DNA from: Saccharum officinarum
Lineage: Eukaryota; Streptophyta; Magnoliopsida; Poales; Poaceae
Assembly (NCBI GenBank): GCA_020631735.1
Contig: CM036231.1
Coordinates: 585,831-649,830 of the forward strand
Length of the DNA stretch: 64,000 nt
Reading direction: 5' to 3'
A model generated the notes under the pieces. That model had not been told where the DNA came from, ran no database searches, and saw only the letters and a list, made by a program, of their open reading frames with translations. Shown here in pieces: positions 22,155 through 33,679 of the stretch. The position numbers were made by a program, and so were the translations under genes. The first letter of the stretch is position 1; the number at the start of each line of letters is the position of its first letter.

Positions 22155-23605
22155 CTACCGCTGCTATTGAGGCGCTGTCATGGTTCACGTTCCTGCGCCT
22201 CAGGCCCTACAGACACCTTCACAGCGCACATCCACAGGCGGGACAAGTAGGCCGCAATATGTAGAGTATGCAGCTCCTAGATATTCAAAGAGATCATCAT
22301 CTTGTAAAGACCGTTTTGATCAAAATTGGTCTGGAGCTCAACCAAAGAAGAAAGTGGTAAAACAAGTTTATCGTGTAAAGTATGATGGCCGAAAGAAGAA
22401 AAGGTCAGATCTGAATTCAACTATTGAAAAGCCGATTACATTGCCGAAAAATCCGGCTATTGATGGCAAAGAAGTGTGAAAATCATCTATTAATATTCAG
22501 GTGCCAAATCTGAACAAAAGAAGGTGAGAGTGCCCAAAATCAAGAATGATTTGCCACTGTCCAAAATAGAAATAAAACCGATGTGCTCAATCGGTTCACC
22601 AAAGTGGCAAGAAAAGAAGTTGCAGAAGCTTAGTGCAGAGAAGCTAAAAGAAAATGGCTTAGCATGGGTTCCTAAAGGAAATATTCAAGCTCAGAAGGAT
22701 GATGCTCAAGCAAGTGGTGCAACAAAGGTAAAGGAGAGAAGAAGATTCAAGAAACAACTGCCAAGTTGGAGGTTTGTACCAAATCATCAAAATCAGTAGT
22801 TACGACATTATTCATACTCTCTGCCTATGCCTATGTGGAATTTATCCCCTGGTATGCATGGTTATCCTCCAGCTCCTTATTTTGATCCTTGGTATGGATC
22901 TTTATGTTTCGGAGGGTTGCCAAATTATTTTGCTTATCGATGATCAAGGGCTGAAATATTTATTTCAGTTATGCATACTTTTGTGGATGAATTCATATGG
23001 CCGATATTTTGATATCGCCCTTAGTGTGAAAATATAGCCGATGCATGCTTGCAACCATCGTGCTATTAGAAAGGCCCCAATGAAATTTACTTTGATGGCC
23101 TTCAGGCCCTGGGGGTATGCTATATGTATTTTGATTTACTTCATGGATGTGATAATATGATTAATCGGCTTGCAAATAAGGCCAAGGTGTTAGCATGATC
23201 ATTATTTCTTACAATGGTGCTGTTTGAGACATCAAGCCGATTAAAGTTACATTTGCACCAAAATTCAAGCCGAATGTGAAGTTTTCTTATTCGGCTTGGC
23301 CAAATTGCAATCTATGAAGCATGACATGTTGAATCCTGTGGTGATTCTTTACTAGTGGTGCAGCAAGTCGCTGGTATGTTTCGGTGTTTTAAAGAATCAC
23401 ATAATACATATCTTGATGAGTGCCTTGACATCATTAACACTTTTTCCAAATTTCGAATTTGGCATATTCTAAGGCATGAGAATTTTAAGGTCAACATGTT
23501 GGTTCAACAAGCATCTAGCTATGACGTCGGTAGGCGTAATTTTCACATTAAAGAAAGGCCGATGCAAGAAAACTTTGTTGTTTTGTGTGCAGGAGCAGCA
23601 GAGTC

Positions 23606-24990
23606 GGCTAAGCTGACTCCCTGAGTCGGCTGAGCCGACTCCCCCTGTCGGCTGAGCCGACTCCCTAAGTCAGCTAAGCTGACTCTCCTCTGGCTCGCTA
23701 GGTCGGCTCGACGAGGAATCACTAAATCGGCCCAATTTGATTTCCAACAATGACACAGCCGATTTGGATGATTGGAGGACTCCCATGTTGCGGTGTTCAC
23801 ATGATCCAAATACCGAAGTTGATGAAGTGTTCGACAGAGTGTAGAGTTTGTTTTGCACCATGAGTTAAATCGAAGAATTGCCGAAGACATGTCGCTGAGG
23901 TGTTTAGGATTTGATCAAGTAAGGATGGTTATGGAAAAGTCTATGGACTTTGATCAAGCTCATCAAGAAGAGAATTGGGATAATCCAAGGAGGTGGCCTA
24001 AAGTTTTATTTGAAGCTCTATGTTTTGTTTGAAGCTCTATGGGCACATTGTATATTTAGGAATGGTGCTAGGTGAAAACCATGCCACCCTGTGAATAAGG
24101 AGCAGAAGTTTAGCAAAAGGTCACCAAATTGAGAAGGTCCTTATAGAGTTATCAAAGTGATATTTGATAATTTTTATCTGCTGGAGACGTTGCAAAGTGA
24201 TAATCTCCCAAGAGTAATTAATAGGAGGTGCTTGAAAGGGTACATTCCAAGTGTTTGGCAAGAAGCTCAAAGTGCTCTCCAAACAATGGCCGATACATAT
24301 ATCGCCCTTAGAATAAATATGGCCGATGTATGCATCGCCCTTAGATATTAGATGGGCGATGAGTTGGGTATCGTGCTATTTAGTGCTTTAATTATGCATA
24401 TATGAGAAGATGATGGAAAAACTGAGGATATTGCTCTGGATAAGTTTAAGACAGCAAACAGAAAGCATTGCTGGAATTTTCTGCACAAGACTGCAGCAAT
24501 GGAATAATTTTGGTTTTGAAGATGCTTTTTAGTACGCAAGCTTTACTAAAAAGCAAGGGATATATGTTGATACCCAAAATTATCTAGAGAGCATAATGGA
24601 CATTATTATCATGTTTCTATCATCAAGATGGCCAGAGAGCATAGTCGGATCATCACATCTGGCGCATGGACGAGGAAAATGACTTTTTGGATGTTGAACC
24701 AGGTAGAGTCAGCTTAGCCGACTCCCTAAGTCAGCTAAGACGACGTGACCAAGTTTCCCAAAACCAAGAATAGCCTGCACCATTGCGTTCCTCTCATCGA
24801 GCTGATCGAAAAACATATATGAATCGCCTCGTTCGGAGTCCGGATGAGTTAATTATGAATTTCAAATATTTTCACTCGGAATTTCCTACACCAAGTCGGC
24901 TTAGCCGAGTCCCCTTGTCGGCTAAGCCGACTCCCACTGTTTTCAGCCCAGAAACAGCGTCCCAGGCCTAAAGAAGTCGGCTATGCCGAC
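23606..24990. repeat. Scattered near-palindromic AGTCGGCTNAGCCGACT units
   Basis: Copies of GTCGGCT(G/A/T)AGCCGAC or GTCAGCTAAGCTGAC occur consecutively at about 23606-23690. They recur at about 24708-24745, 24894-24935 and 24974-24990. Each is a 14-17-bp near-perfect palindrome, usually followed by CCC. They span both the pol region and the LTR of the gypsy remnant. Confidence 0.8.
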
Positions 24991-25529
24991 CTTCTGCTGT
25001 TTCTGAGTTGGTTTGGCTTCCAAGTCGGTTTTGGACCTATTTTGGACGTGGAAAACTTGAAGATTATGTTTGGGATCTGTTTCCTACTGGGATAAGACCA
25101 CCCCTCTACATATTCGAGAGGATCATGGCCGATTAAGTTTCCAACTATCCAATCATCAAACACAACAAACCAATCTACTCCTACCCCTTTTACTCTCTTC
25201 TCTTACCTCCATGCTGTTCATCCCTTGATCCACGACCAAGGATGTCGCCCTAGGCTTGCCGGCCGACTTAGGGCAACCCTGCGACATCCTTGCCCTAACG
25301 GGGTCCCTCTTAGGGCAAGAGTTTCGGTGGTTCCTTTGCTAGTTTGCCTGGAAACTAGCCGGTTCTTCGTCACGTAAGCGTGATTGGTTATCCTTTGGTG
25401 GTTTGCTTGTAAACCTCTCCGTGCTTCACCACGTAAGAGTGACATCCTCGCTGCGTTCTTTGGTCCGTGGTGGCCCGGGCGTCCAATGCCCTTGCTGATG
25501 TGTGATTTGGACCACATCCAACGTCAACA
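24565..25529 (+). mobile_element. 3' LTR of the gypsy element
   Basis: It starts TGTTGATACCC right after a polypurine tract and ends ACGTCAACA, giving TGTTGA...TCAACA boundaries and a length of 965 bp. At its right edge it directly abuts the LINE remnant on the opposite strand, whose zinc-finger-like C-terminal region is cut there. Confidence 0.7.
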
Positions 25530-26940
25530 ACATGTTTGCGGTGAAGGTTGAACCTAGAGCTCAGTCTGTCCTTGAAGTACAACCAAGCGAAGATCTTCAC
25601 CTTGTTGGGGACTGCTGTGCGCCATATATATTTGCCATGCAGGTCTTCACATTCCACTATGGGTTTGAGCGCAACATAGGCATCCTTAGTATTGAACCGC
25701 TTGCCGGTCAACTGCATCAGTTGAACGTTCACTGGAGTCATCACGGCAGACGTCTTGCAAGGAAGTAAGAAGGGCAGCAAGCTCGGAGCGAGCCGCGCCG
25801 GTTAACCTAGGTCGCAAACGCAAATCAATCCCACCCGAGAAAACTTCAGAAACCGAGACATTAGGCCTGAGAGTATGGGAGAAGAGGGCAGAGTGGGAAA
25901 TGAAGATAGGGCCAACCATTTGTCCTTCTAAAAGGACGTGGCAGCACCATTGTGAACGTCAACCTTGGTAATGGACCGAAATGTGTCCAATTCATCGTTG
26001 ATGATATTCCAAATCAAGGTGGAGCCACTGAAGGAGTCATCAAAAGGAGAGTAAGAGAGGAGGAGCCAATCTTTCCAAGGTGCAGGGTCATTAGAGAAAA
26101 TCTTGTCGATAAATTTCATTAATAGGCAACAATTTTGAAGATGGAGACCTTTGATCCCAAGCCTACCTTCAAGTTTGCTGGTGCAGGCGTCTTCCCAGGC
26201 GACTAGGCATTTGGAGCCGTGACATGTATCTTCCCCGGTCCAGAAAAAAGCACGTTGACGATGATCAATAGCTTTAATGACAGTTTTATGGAGGCCAAGG
26301 GAAGACATATAGTGGATGGGGAGGGAGCTCAGGACACTGGTGCACAGGGTGAGGCGACCCACTCTGTTGAGTAGAGAAGCGTGCCAGCCGGAGAGGTATT
26401 TGTCGTAGGAAGCAATGAGAGGATGAAAGTCAGCAACAGAAAGCTTATGAGGGGAGAGGGGAGGCCAAGGTAACATTGGGGGAAGGAAGAGACGGTGATA
26501 CCAAAGAGGGAAGCAAGGGAATTAGCATCGTCCGAGGAGATCCCGATGGGGAGAAAGGTGGTTTTATGATAGTTAATGAACAGCCTTGTAGCCAACTCAA
26601 ACTTGTGAAGGGTGTCTTTGGCAGCAAGGATAGCTTCAGGAGTAGCACGGAGAAAGACGAGAGTGTTGTTAGCGTATTGGAGGACAGGAGCAGGCACATC
26701 ATCAAGGATGGGATGAACAATAGCAGGCCAGGAGGAGGGGAGTTGGAGCATACGTGATAGCACATCAGCAACAATTATAAAGAGGTAGAGAGAAAGAGGG
26801 TCACCCTGCCGAAGGCCACTGCGGCAGGTGATCCAGCTGCCAGGCACGCCGTTAAGGAGGATATCCGATTTGCTAGAGGAGAGGAGGTCTTGCATCCAAT
26901 GACACCAGCATTCAGAGAAGCCGCGTTTAAGCATCCAACG
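25530..26940 (-). pseudogene. 5'-truncated LINE retrotransposon (reverse transcriptase C-terminal half)
   Basis: On the minus strand, frames from about 26934 downward give GLRQGDPLSLYLFIIVADVL, a catalytic-box region reading QYANNTLVFL, FINYHKTTFLPIG and CYLGLP. Next come a WHASLLNRVGRLTLCTSVLS segment, WTGEDTCHGSKCLVAWED, and an RVT zinc-finger-like end (IWRTAVPNKVKIFAWLYFKD). This order is that of plant L1-type LINE ORF2. The RT box has NN where the family has DD, and there are frameshifts near 26470 and 25925. The endonuclease and first RT half are missing, as in a normal 5'-truncated insertion. The 3' end is cut by the gypsy LTR. Confidence 0.9.
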
Positions 26941-27126
26941 ACATCAGGCCATCAGTCGTCAATGCAACCACATGACCTGGAGTCCTGGACACAACACCAT
27001 CAGTAGTCCTAGACTCCTAGTGGTCACTGGTCAACATGCTCGCTTTGACGCATCTCTGTGCCCATGCATGTTTGGTGCCGGCTTGCGCTTCTCCTGTCGC
27101 TGAATTGCGACCATGTGGCCGCGTGT

Positions 27127-27410
27127 GACACATGGTATTTAGAAACAAGAAAGAGCGTTGCCACAACGGGGGCACTGGGTGGCCACGGTAATAAAATTAT
27201 TTTACGGCATCGGGTGAAAATCGGACGCTGGCCAATTGCCTCTCTACATTTGTACGATTATCCACATTGGTTGTCGACCTTTTATTGGTTCGGTGAAAAA
27301 TATTTCCTCGCCCTCTCTTCCCAGTTCCCACTCAGCTCTCCGCGCTACTCTCTCCTCTCTCTCTCTCTCCCGATGTGGCGGTACAGCCGCGCACTGGCGC
27401 GGGCGTGGGG
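27127..27410 (+). repeat. Direct repeat, copy 1 (about 285 bp)
   Basis: It shares TTTAGAAACAAGAAAGAGCG, TTGCCACAACGG, CACTGGGTGGCCACGGTA, AAAATTATTTTACGGCATCG and CTCTCTCTCCCGATG with 29676-29962 in the same order and orientation. It is followed by a GC-rich island. Confidence 0.85.
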
Positions 27411-28636
27411 TGAGGGCGCCCACGGTGCAGCGCCATGGGTGCCAGCGACCCGGGCGAGGGCAGCCCTCGGCCTGGCAGCACCCCGCATGGGTGGGCCCGG
27501 CGATGGGTGCTACCGCGGTGCTGGGCGCGGGCGCGAGCGAGCAGCCCGGCCGCCGCCCCGGCTGGCCGCGGGAGGCCGGGGAGCGCACGGGCGGGCGCGG
27601 GCACGGGTCCCGCGTGGCCTGGCCTGGCCACTGCAGGCGCCGCGGGTGCCAGCGACCCAGGCAAGGGCAGCCCCCGGCACGGCAGCGCCCCCGCGCGGGT
27701 GGGCTCCGGCGATGGGTGTGGGCACGAGCGAGCAGCCCGGCCCCGCCAGCTAGCCGCCACCCAGTGGCTGCGCAGAATAAGGTGCGTGCTCTCTCTCTCT
27801 CTCTTGCTCCCCCAAGGCTTGCCTACTCGGTCTTCCTTGCTGGCGGAGCCCACACCGGTGGATCTGGCGGATCCGGTGCCTCTATGGCCGGATCCGTCCC
27901 TCCTCCCGTCGGATCTGTGCAAAGCACCAGGTAGGAAGCCGCTGGAGACTGAGTACGGTGGTGGCATGGTGGAGGACTATGGACCAGTGACGGCGCTGGC
28001 CACTGCCACCTGCGCATCTGCTCCTCGTGCTCACTCTGTGGTCACTCCGGATGACTGATGCATACATCGGCTTTGTTCTTCTCCTACTCTCCTCCCCATG
28101 GCATCTGTACCTGTTGCTTCCCCCATGTGCCACTCCATGCCTCCCTGAGATGTGTTCTTGGCACAGCTTTTGGCTGTAGCGTGGCCGCCGAAAGGTGAGG
28201 TGCGTGCTGTGCGTTCGTTCATGGTGTTTGGATATAACAGGGTCTATTCTTGTGGTTTGCTTCCATTGTGGCATCTCCTCTTCATCTTCAAGTTGCGGTC
28301 CTTTTAGATTCAATTGAAGCTGTTCCCATCATGTCCACCGTGTCGTCCTCGCCTTATCCTGCTAGGCCTCCTCTTCCCAACTCATCCATTCTTCTTGTTT
28401 CCTCTAAGGTTTGTTGGTTCCTACTGCTCTCTTCCATTTCCATGTCAATCAGGACCTAAACAATGATCGATTCTTATACATTGACTAACTGCAAGTGTGT
28501 GGATGCTTTGTTGTAGGTCAGCACAGTCATCAACATGCTTTGGTGGTGAGCTCGTTCGTAATGTGTGAGGGGGGTGGCAGGACTAGACTGACAGAGTTGG
28601 AAGTATGTGGAGCATATAGTTGTACCAAGGTATATA
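27411..28636. other. GC-rich island with internal duplication
   Basis: The region has long open frames on both strands, but they are Ala/Gly/Pro/Arg-rich and match nothing I know. A block with GGGTGCCAGCGACCC.GGC.AGGGCAGCCC and GCGATGGGTG occurs twice (about 27436-27510 and 27646-27718). Downstream to 28500 the sequence resembles leader/intron DNA with no clear exon. It might be the first exon of an unannotated or captured gene. Confidence 0.35.
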
Positions 28637-28980
28637 GGCCTGGTTTAGTTCCAAAATTTTTTTGCCTCCACCCATCACATCGAATGTTTGGACACATGCA
28701 TGGAGTACTAAACGTAGACGAAAAAAAACTAATTGCACAGTTCTCGAAGAAATCGCGAGACGAATCTTTTAAGCCTAATTAGTCCATGAAAAGCCTTAAG
28801 TGCTACAGTACCAGCATGTGCTAATGATGGATTAATTAGTATCATTAGATTCGTCTCGCAGTTTCCTGACGGGTTTTGTAATTTGTTTTTTTATTAGTAT
28901 CCGAAAACTTCTCCCGACATCCTTCCGACACATCCGATGTGACACTAAAATTTTTTTCTTTTCGTGAACTAAACGCAACC
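28637..28980. mobile_element. Tourist-like MITE, copy 4 (344 bp)
   Basis: The ends GGCCTGGTTTAGTTCC and TGAACTAAACGCAACC are inverted, flanked by ATA (28634-28636 and 28981-28983). It has the GACGAATCTTTTAAGCCTA core plus an inverted AGATTCGTCTCG copy, so the centre forms a second hairpin. This explains its greater length. Confidence 0.85.
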
Positions 28981-28983
28981 ATA

Positions 28984-29675
28984 GTTTAGCAGGTGGAATT
29001 CCTAGATTCTTGCTACTTTATATTAATAGATACTATATTTATGTGCCATAAAGCTGTAGAAGGAAGGATGTTTGCAGCTTTAGTCTGGTGAGGTAGCAGC
29101 AAGAGTTCCCAATAAGCTTTAATATGCTTATTACAACTATAGGAACCAATTAAAGCTTATAGGAATCAGATTTGAAGTCATATGATGGCAAAATAGCTGC
29201 AAATTTCGGCTATTCCTATATCTTTGAGTTTGATTCTTGGAATTGCGGTATGTGTTACCCTTTGGCTATGTAGAGATTGATTCAAGTGTGTTTTTGGGCC
29301 TCCTGTCCTAATGGTAACATTATATTTTCCTAAAAAAATGATGACCTCAACGTTTTAAGGTTGCACATTGTTAGCTTTGGTGTTTGCTGCTTGGTTGCCA
29401 GCTCCCATAGCCATGCAGGTCACTTATCTTTCACTCTATTTAGATTAGATAGTGATCCCAAAGCTTAATTAAACATTTACACTTGCTAGGAGTGTGGTGT
29501 AGGATGTTAATACCACATTTTTAGTATATTTGCACTACCATGTAGTCTGAACACATATTTTGTGTTTTTACAGATTGCTTAGTGATATTAAGGTAGAGCA
29601 AATTCTCTCATCTAAAAAGGACTTATTCACTGAAGTATACCATCTTCTAAAGGGTAAGCTCTCACTGATGGACAT
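28984..29675. other. AT-rich DNA, nothing recognised
   Basis: No open frame or terminal repeat of note between the MITE and the second direct-repeat copy. Confidence 0.4.
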
Positions 29676-29962
29676 GTATTTAGAAACAAGAAAGAGCGTT
29701 GCCACAACGGGCGCACTGGGTGGCCACGGTAGTAAAATTATTTTACGGCATCGGATGACCATCCAACGACGGCCAATCTACTCTCTACATCTATACGGTC
29801 CTTCTTGTTGCTGTCGATCTATGATTGGTTGAGCGAAAAATATCTCCCCCTATCCTTTCTCTCTCCCCAAGTCCCACGCCGCTCTCCCCACTCCACCTCT
29901 ACTCTTCTTTCTCTCTCCCTCTCTCTCCCGATGCGGCGGCACATGCACACCGGCACCGGCAC
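29676..29962 (+). repeat. Direct repeat, copy 2
   Basis: Counterpart of 27127-27410 (see there). The downstream sequences differ, so the shared part ends around the CTCTCTCCCGATG(C/T)GGCGG block. Confidence 0.85.
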
Positions 29963-31867
29963 GGGGTGAGGTCGCCCCTCTCCTCCCTCTCCCTCCTCTC
30001 TCAGCCGCGGCTAGGGCGGGCACGGGTATTCAGTTTGATTGGTAGTAGCTCCTTTTTATTTAATCTCTGTATATTCAGTTTGTTCCTTGGATTAGGATAT
30101 ATAGCATTGATAAGGTTTCATATGGGTGCCTTTGCTTTTTCAGGCTGGGCACTATATCATTTTTAGATCTTTTTGCAGATTTGAGACAAAGGTACCAATT
30201 TTCAATTTACCATTCTTTCAGTTTTCTCAGCCTAGGTGAACCAAGCTTAGGTGAAATCTCTATGCTGTTTTTTAGATATAGTGCTAGGTAAGTTGCAGAG
30301 CTATCCCATTAGATGATCAATTGAGCAATTATTATGTAGACTGCTATAAGAAAATTTCTATGGTGCGATTACAGTATTTTCTCTACCCAATGGAGCAATT
30401 ATTGAGCAAAACTTGAATATGGCTCCTATTGAATAGTTTTTTCTGTAGGGATATTTTACGAACCATATTTGACAACCAGTATACCTTGTGTAATGAAACA
30501 AAAAAGACAGACTATGTAATGGAAATTGAAAACAAACAGGATCTTAGGAGTAGCCATTGATGTTCCATTTTTTATAGCTTCCTGACAGACTATGTAATGG
30601 AAATTAAAAACAAACAGGGTCTTAGGAGTAGCCATTGATGTTCCATTTTTTACAGCTTCCTTCTCTGGCCTTGCCGATGCTATTGGGTGCTTCAGGGTTC
30701 CTTGGTGGTTGTTGTGCTGCTGTTACCATGGTTAGAAGATTCGATAGAGCACTGGAATTTGTACAGTCATGGTACTCTTTCAGGATTCCAGATTTTTTTT
30801 CAATTTTCCTATAGTCTCTGTTTCCTTAAGTGAGCCTCGTCTCCGCTTTCTCATCTCTCCAGACACTGCAGTTCTAGACATTGTTTTCTCATCTCTCCAG
30901 ATACTGCAGTATCTGTTACCAAGCGTGTGATGTTGATGCTTACAACCTATCTTAGTATTCATAGAGAACTCTGCTAGGCTAAAAAACGATGGGGGGCGTA
31001 CACATGACATGACCCGTTCAAATGGTCCGTCTTTAGTCTTCACTTTGGTCACCACCCGCCAGCACTACTGTTACTTTTCTATTTTGACGAAAGGGCTGCA
31101 GTGCCGCTGTGCTCCTCTTACATTGTACCACCACAACACAAAATATGTAATGTTTGAGTTTTACATACAGACTGAATAACAAATGATTGAAAAATGAACA
31201 TTTTGGACTCCAAACGATTTCAAAATAAAAATTTGGGCATACACCGTGTCAACAATTGAGGTCATCAAAAAACATTTGAGGTCATTCAAAAATTTTCAAA
31301 ATCTGAGAACTTAGAAGGAACATCTAGAACTCTAAATGGCTTCAATAAAAGATTTTAACTTCAATTTGTAGATTGCGTATAACTTTGGTATAGACCATAT
31401 CCAGATCCGAGGTCGTTAGAATATTCTAAATTTTAAATTTCAATCTGATAAAATATATATTGTATAAGATAGTAGTATAACATTATTTGTGCTTTGAAAA
31501 AGGCTACATGTACTACAATTCAAAATATCTGCTATTAACATGCATGAAGTCGGTTGCTTCGTGGAAATTACACCACCCCACATTCGAACCCATTTCTTAG
31601 CACAACACATTGCTATCTGTCTTCATCCTATCCTACTGCCATATTTGTGCAATATGCATGCAATCATCACTGTAATTTTGATGCATATGCGCACCATACA
31701 TCACATGGTATGGTATGTAGCAGCTGGAGTCTGCAGTAGTCCAGCATTAAGGTCCAACAAACGATTGTCGATAGAGGCCGTAGACATGTTCATATGATCC
31801 ATATCTTTAGTCTTTATATGGCCCGGCGTCACATGTCACGTTCAAATGATCCATATCTTTGGTCTTT
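29963..31867. other. Intergenic DNA with small tandem duplications
   Basis: A 78-bp unit (GACAGACTATGTAATGG ... TTCCATTTTTTA.AGCTTCCT) is tandemly duplicated at about 30506-30661. A shorter unit (TTTCTCATCTCTCCAGA.ACTGCAG) is duplicated at about 30847-30910. No gene is supportable. Confidence 0.6.
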
Positions 31868-31982
31868 GCTTGTTCGCTTGGGCTGAAAATAAACGGCTGA
31901 AAGTATTGTTAGCTGATTTATGTGAGAAAACACTGCTGGCTGGCTGAAAATAAGCGGCTGAAAGCTCAAGCGAACAGGCTGT
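31868..31982. mobile_element. Short MITE with TGTTCGCTTGGGCTGAAA ends
   Basis: The left end TTGTTCGCTTGGGCTG is mirrored by GCTCAAGCGAACAGG at the right. The interior has duplicated GGCTGAAAATAA(A/G)CGGCTGAAAG. Same family type as 9274 and 58031. Confidence 0.65.
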
Positions 31983-32036
31983 TACTTGTCCTTTTACACT
32001 GCCACCACACCAAAAATATGCGAGAGCTAGCCAAAG

Positions 32037-33679
32037 CTCACTATCCTAGTTCTTCACATCACTGTCGGTTTAAAACCCCCTTCACTGTCGGATTTTGAAC
32101 TAACAGGCATACAGGCAATGATGCCTCTTGGCTATCAGTGCCGGCACTTCACCTGACAGTGATAAGCTTTAAAAACAAAAAAAAGAAATACAGCAAGCAT
32201 TATGCTCGCTGGCTACGTACTGCCGCCACCTAACCTGGCACCCGGCAAAGAAATTTTTAAAAAAATAAAAAATCTTTGTCGGGTGCCAAGTTAGGCGGCA
32301 CCCGGCAAAGAAATTTAAAAAAAAAATAAAAAAATTCTTTGCCGGGTGCCAGGTTAGGTGGCATCCGGCAAAGAAATTTAAAAAAAATAAAAAAAATGCT
32401 TTGCCGAGTGTCTCACGGCGCGACACTCGGCAAAGGATGACGGCAGGTGGAGACGGTCACGTCGACCACCTTTGCCGACGGCCTTGCTTTGCCGAGTGCC
32501 CGGCACTCGGCAAAGGACAATTTTTGCCGAAGGCTGGACTTTGCCGAGTGTCCGGCACTCGGCAAATGTTGGTTTGCCGGGTGCATTTCTTTGCCGGGTG
32601 CCGTGAGGTCTGGCACTCGGCAAATAATGCATTTGCCGGGTGCCCGATAAAAAGCACCCGGCAAACCATTTTGCACCCGACAAATCGTCCGTTTCCTGTA
32701 GTGATGCTCGCTGGCTACGTACTGCCGCCACCGCCGTGCTCGCTGGCACCCACCAATGCTGCTCCATCAAGCAGTTCATCCAAGAAACAATTCATACATC
32801 ACAGACAAAGGAGGATGGATTCAACACATCACAAATCAACTCATCCATAAATCGAATCGATTCATACATCACACAGAAGGGTTCAACACATCACAAATCA
32901 ACTCATCCACAAATTGATCCATACAACATAGAGGGAGGGGAGGGGAGGCCAGGAGGGGGAGAGAGTGAGATAGCGCCGAGAAGGGTGAGCTTGGTCTCAC
33001 GCCGGAGGCCGCCCCTCACCACTCCAATGCAAGATCTGAGGCCACACCCCCAGTCGCCGCCCCCATAACAGATTTGAGGAGACAAAGTGTGAGAGAGGAG
33101 AAAGAGCACTGGGAAGGGAAGATTGCCAGGGGAGAGAAAGAGTACCGTGAACTCATCCTCTCAGGATCACTGGATATGGATCAGGGGAAGAAGAAGCTGC
33201 TGGCGCTTCTCGCCCGCTCGCCGCCGAGGTGGATCCGCGCGAGCCGACCAAGGTCGCCTGCCCGCCCTCCCTTGCACCGGTCGCCGGTTGCCCGAGCCGC
33301 GGGGCCGCGCTCTCACTGGTCGCCGGCCGACCGCACCAGGGCCTTGTGCCCGCGCCGGTCTGAGAGAGAGTGAGAGAGTGGAGGAAACTTTGGGAAGTCT
33401 GCCGAGAGAGAGAGAGCGGAGAGAGGTATGGGTGGATTGACGTGAGTAATAAGTTAACTGGGATATACCGGTTGGTAGTACATGCTCGACACTGATAGAC
33501 CATCACTGCCGAATTATATCACCAACCGACAGTGATAATATCTATCACTGTCAGTTGTTAAGAAAATCCGACAGTGATAAGCTTTTTCCTTATTAACCGG
33601 CAGGGATGTGTTTATCAGTGTTTGTTTTAAAATTCCGGCAGTGATAGAGCCGGCAGTGATTGTTTATTCTGTAGTAGTG
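32037..33679. mobile_element. CACTA element with CACTGTCGG subterminal repeats
   Basis: The right end is TTCTGTAGTAGTG at 33679, the inverse of the canonical CACTACTACAGAA. Multiple CACTGTCGG/CCGACAGTGATA repeats lie at both ends (32063-32160 and 33490-33665). No transposase is present. The left terminus is not perfect (CACTATCCTAG near 32040). The interior carries another element (32231-32703), a GC-rich part (33200-33360) and two copies of an ACATCACAAATCAACTCATCCA minisatellite unit (about 32820-32915). Confidence 0.7.
32202..32732. mobile_element. Nested TTTGCCGAGTG-type element between 29-bp direct repeats
   Basis: The core (32231-32703) consists of GGCACCCGGCAAAG / CTTTGCCGGGTGCC and GCACTCGGCAAA / TTTGCCGAGTGC repeats and ends TTTCCTGTAGTG, a CACTA terminus (inverse CACTACAGGAAA). 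The sequence ATGCTCGCTGGCTACGTACT followed by GCCGCCACC is present on both sides (32202-32230 and 32704-32732). No CACTA terminus is visible at the left. Confidence 0.75.

Larger units (their letters stand above)
22155..25529 (+). mobile_element. Decayed Ty3/gypsy retrotransposon with 3' LTR
   Basis: Broken plus-strand frames give gag/protease-region segments (QVYRVKYDGRKKKRSDLN at about 22350; ENGLAWVPKG at about 22650). At 23355 follows an RNase H segment typical of a plant gypsy group (QVAGMFRCFKESHNTYLDE, FRIWHILRHEN), then an integrase end (PKVLFEALW, NFYLLETLQSDNLPRVINRR at about 24170). Multiple stops and frameshifts separate them, and the reverse transcriptase core is not recognisable. 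The purine tract AAAAAGCAAGGGATATA precedes the 3' LTR. No 5' LTR was found, so the left end is truncated. Confidence 0.75.

Noticed and set aside
27332..28058. Long Ala/Gly/Pro/Arg-rich frames on both strands (up to 232 codons)
   Set aside because: High GC makes all frames open; the sequences are low-complexity with an internal duplication and match no family I know.
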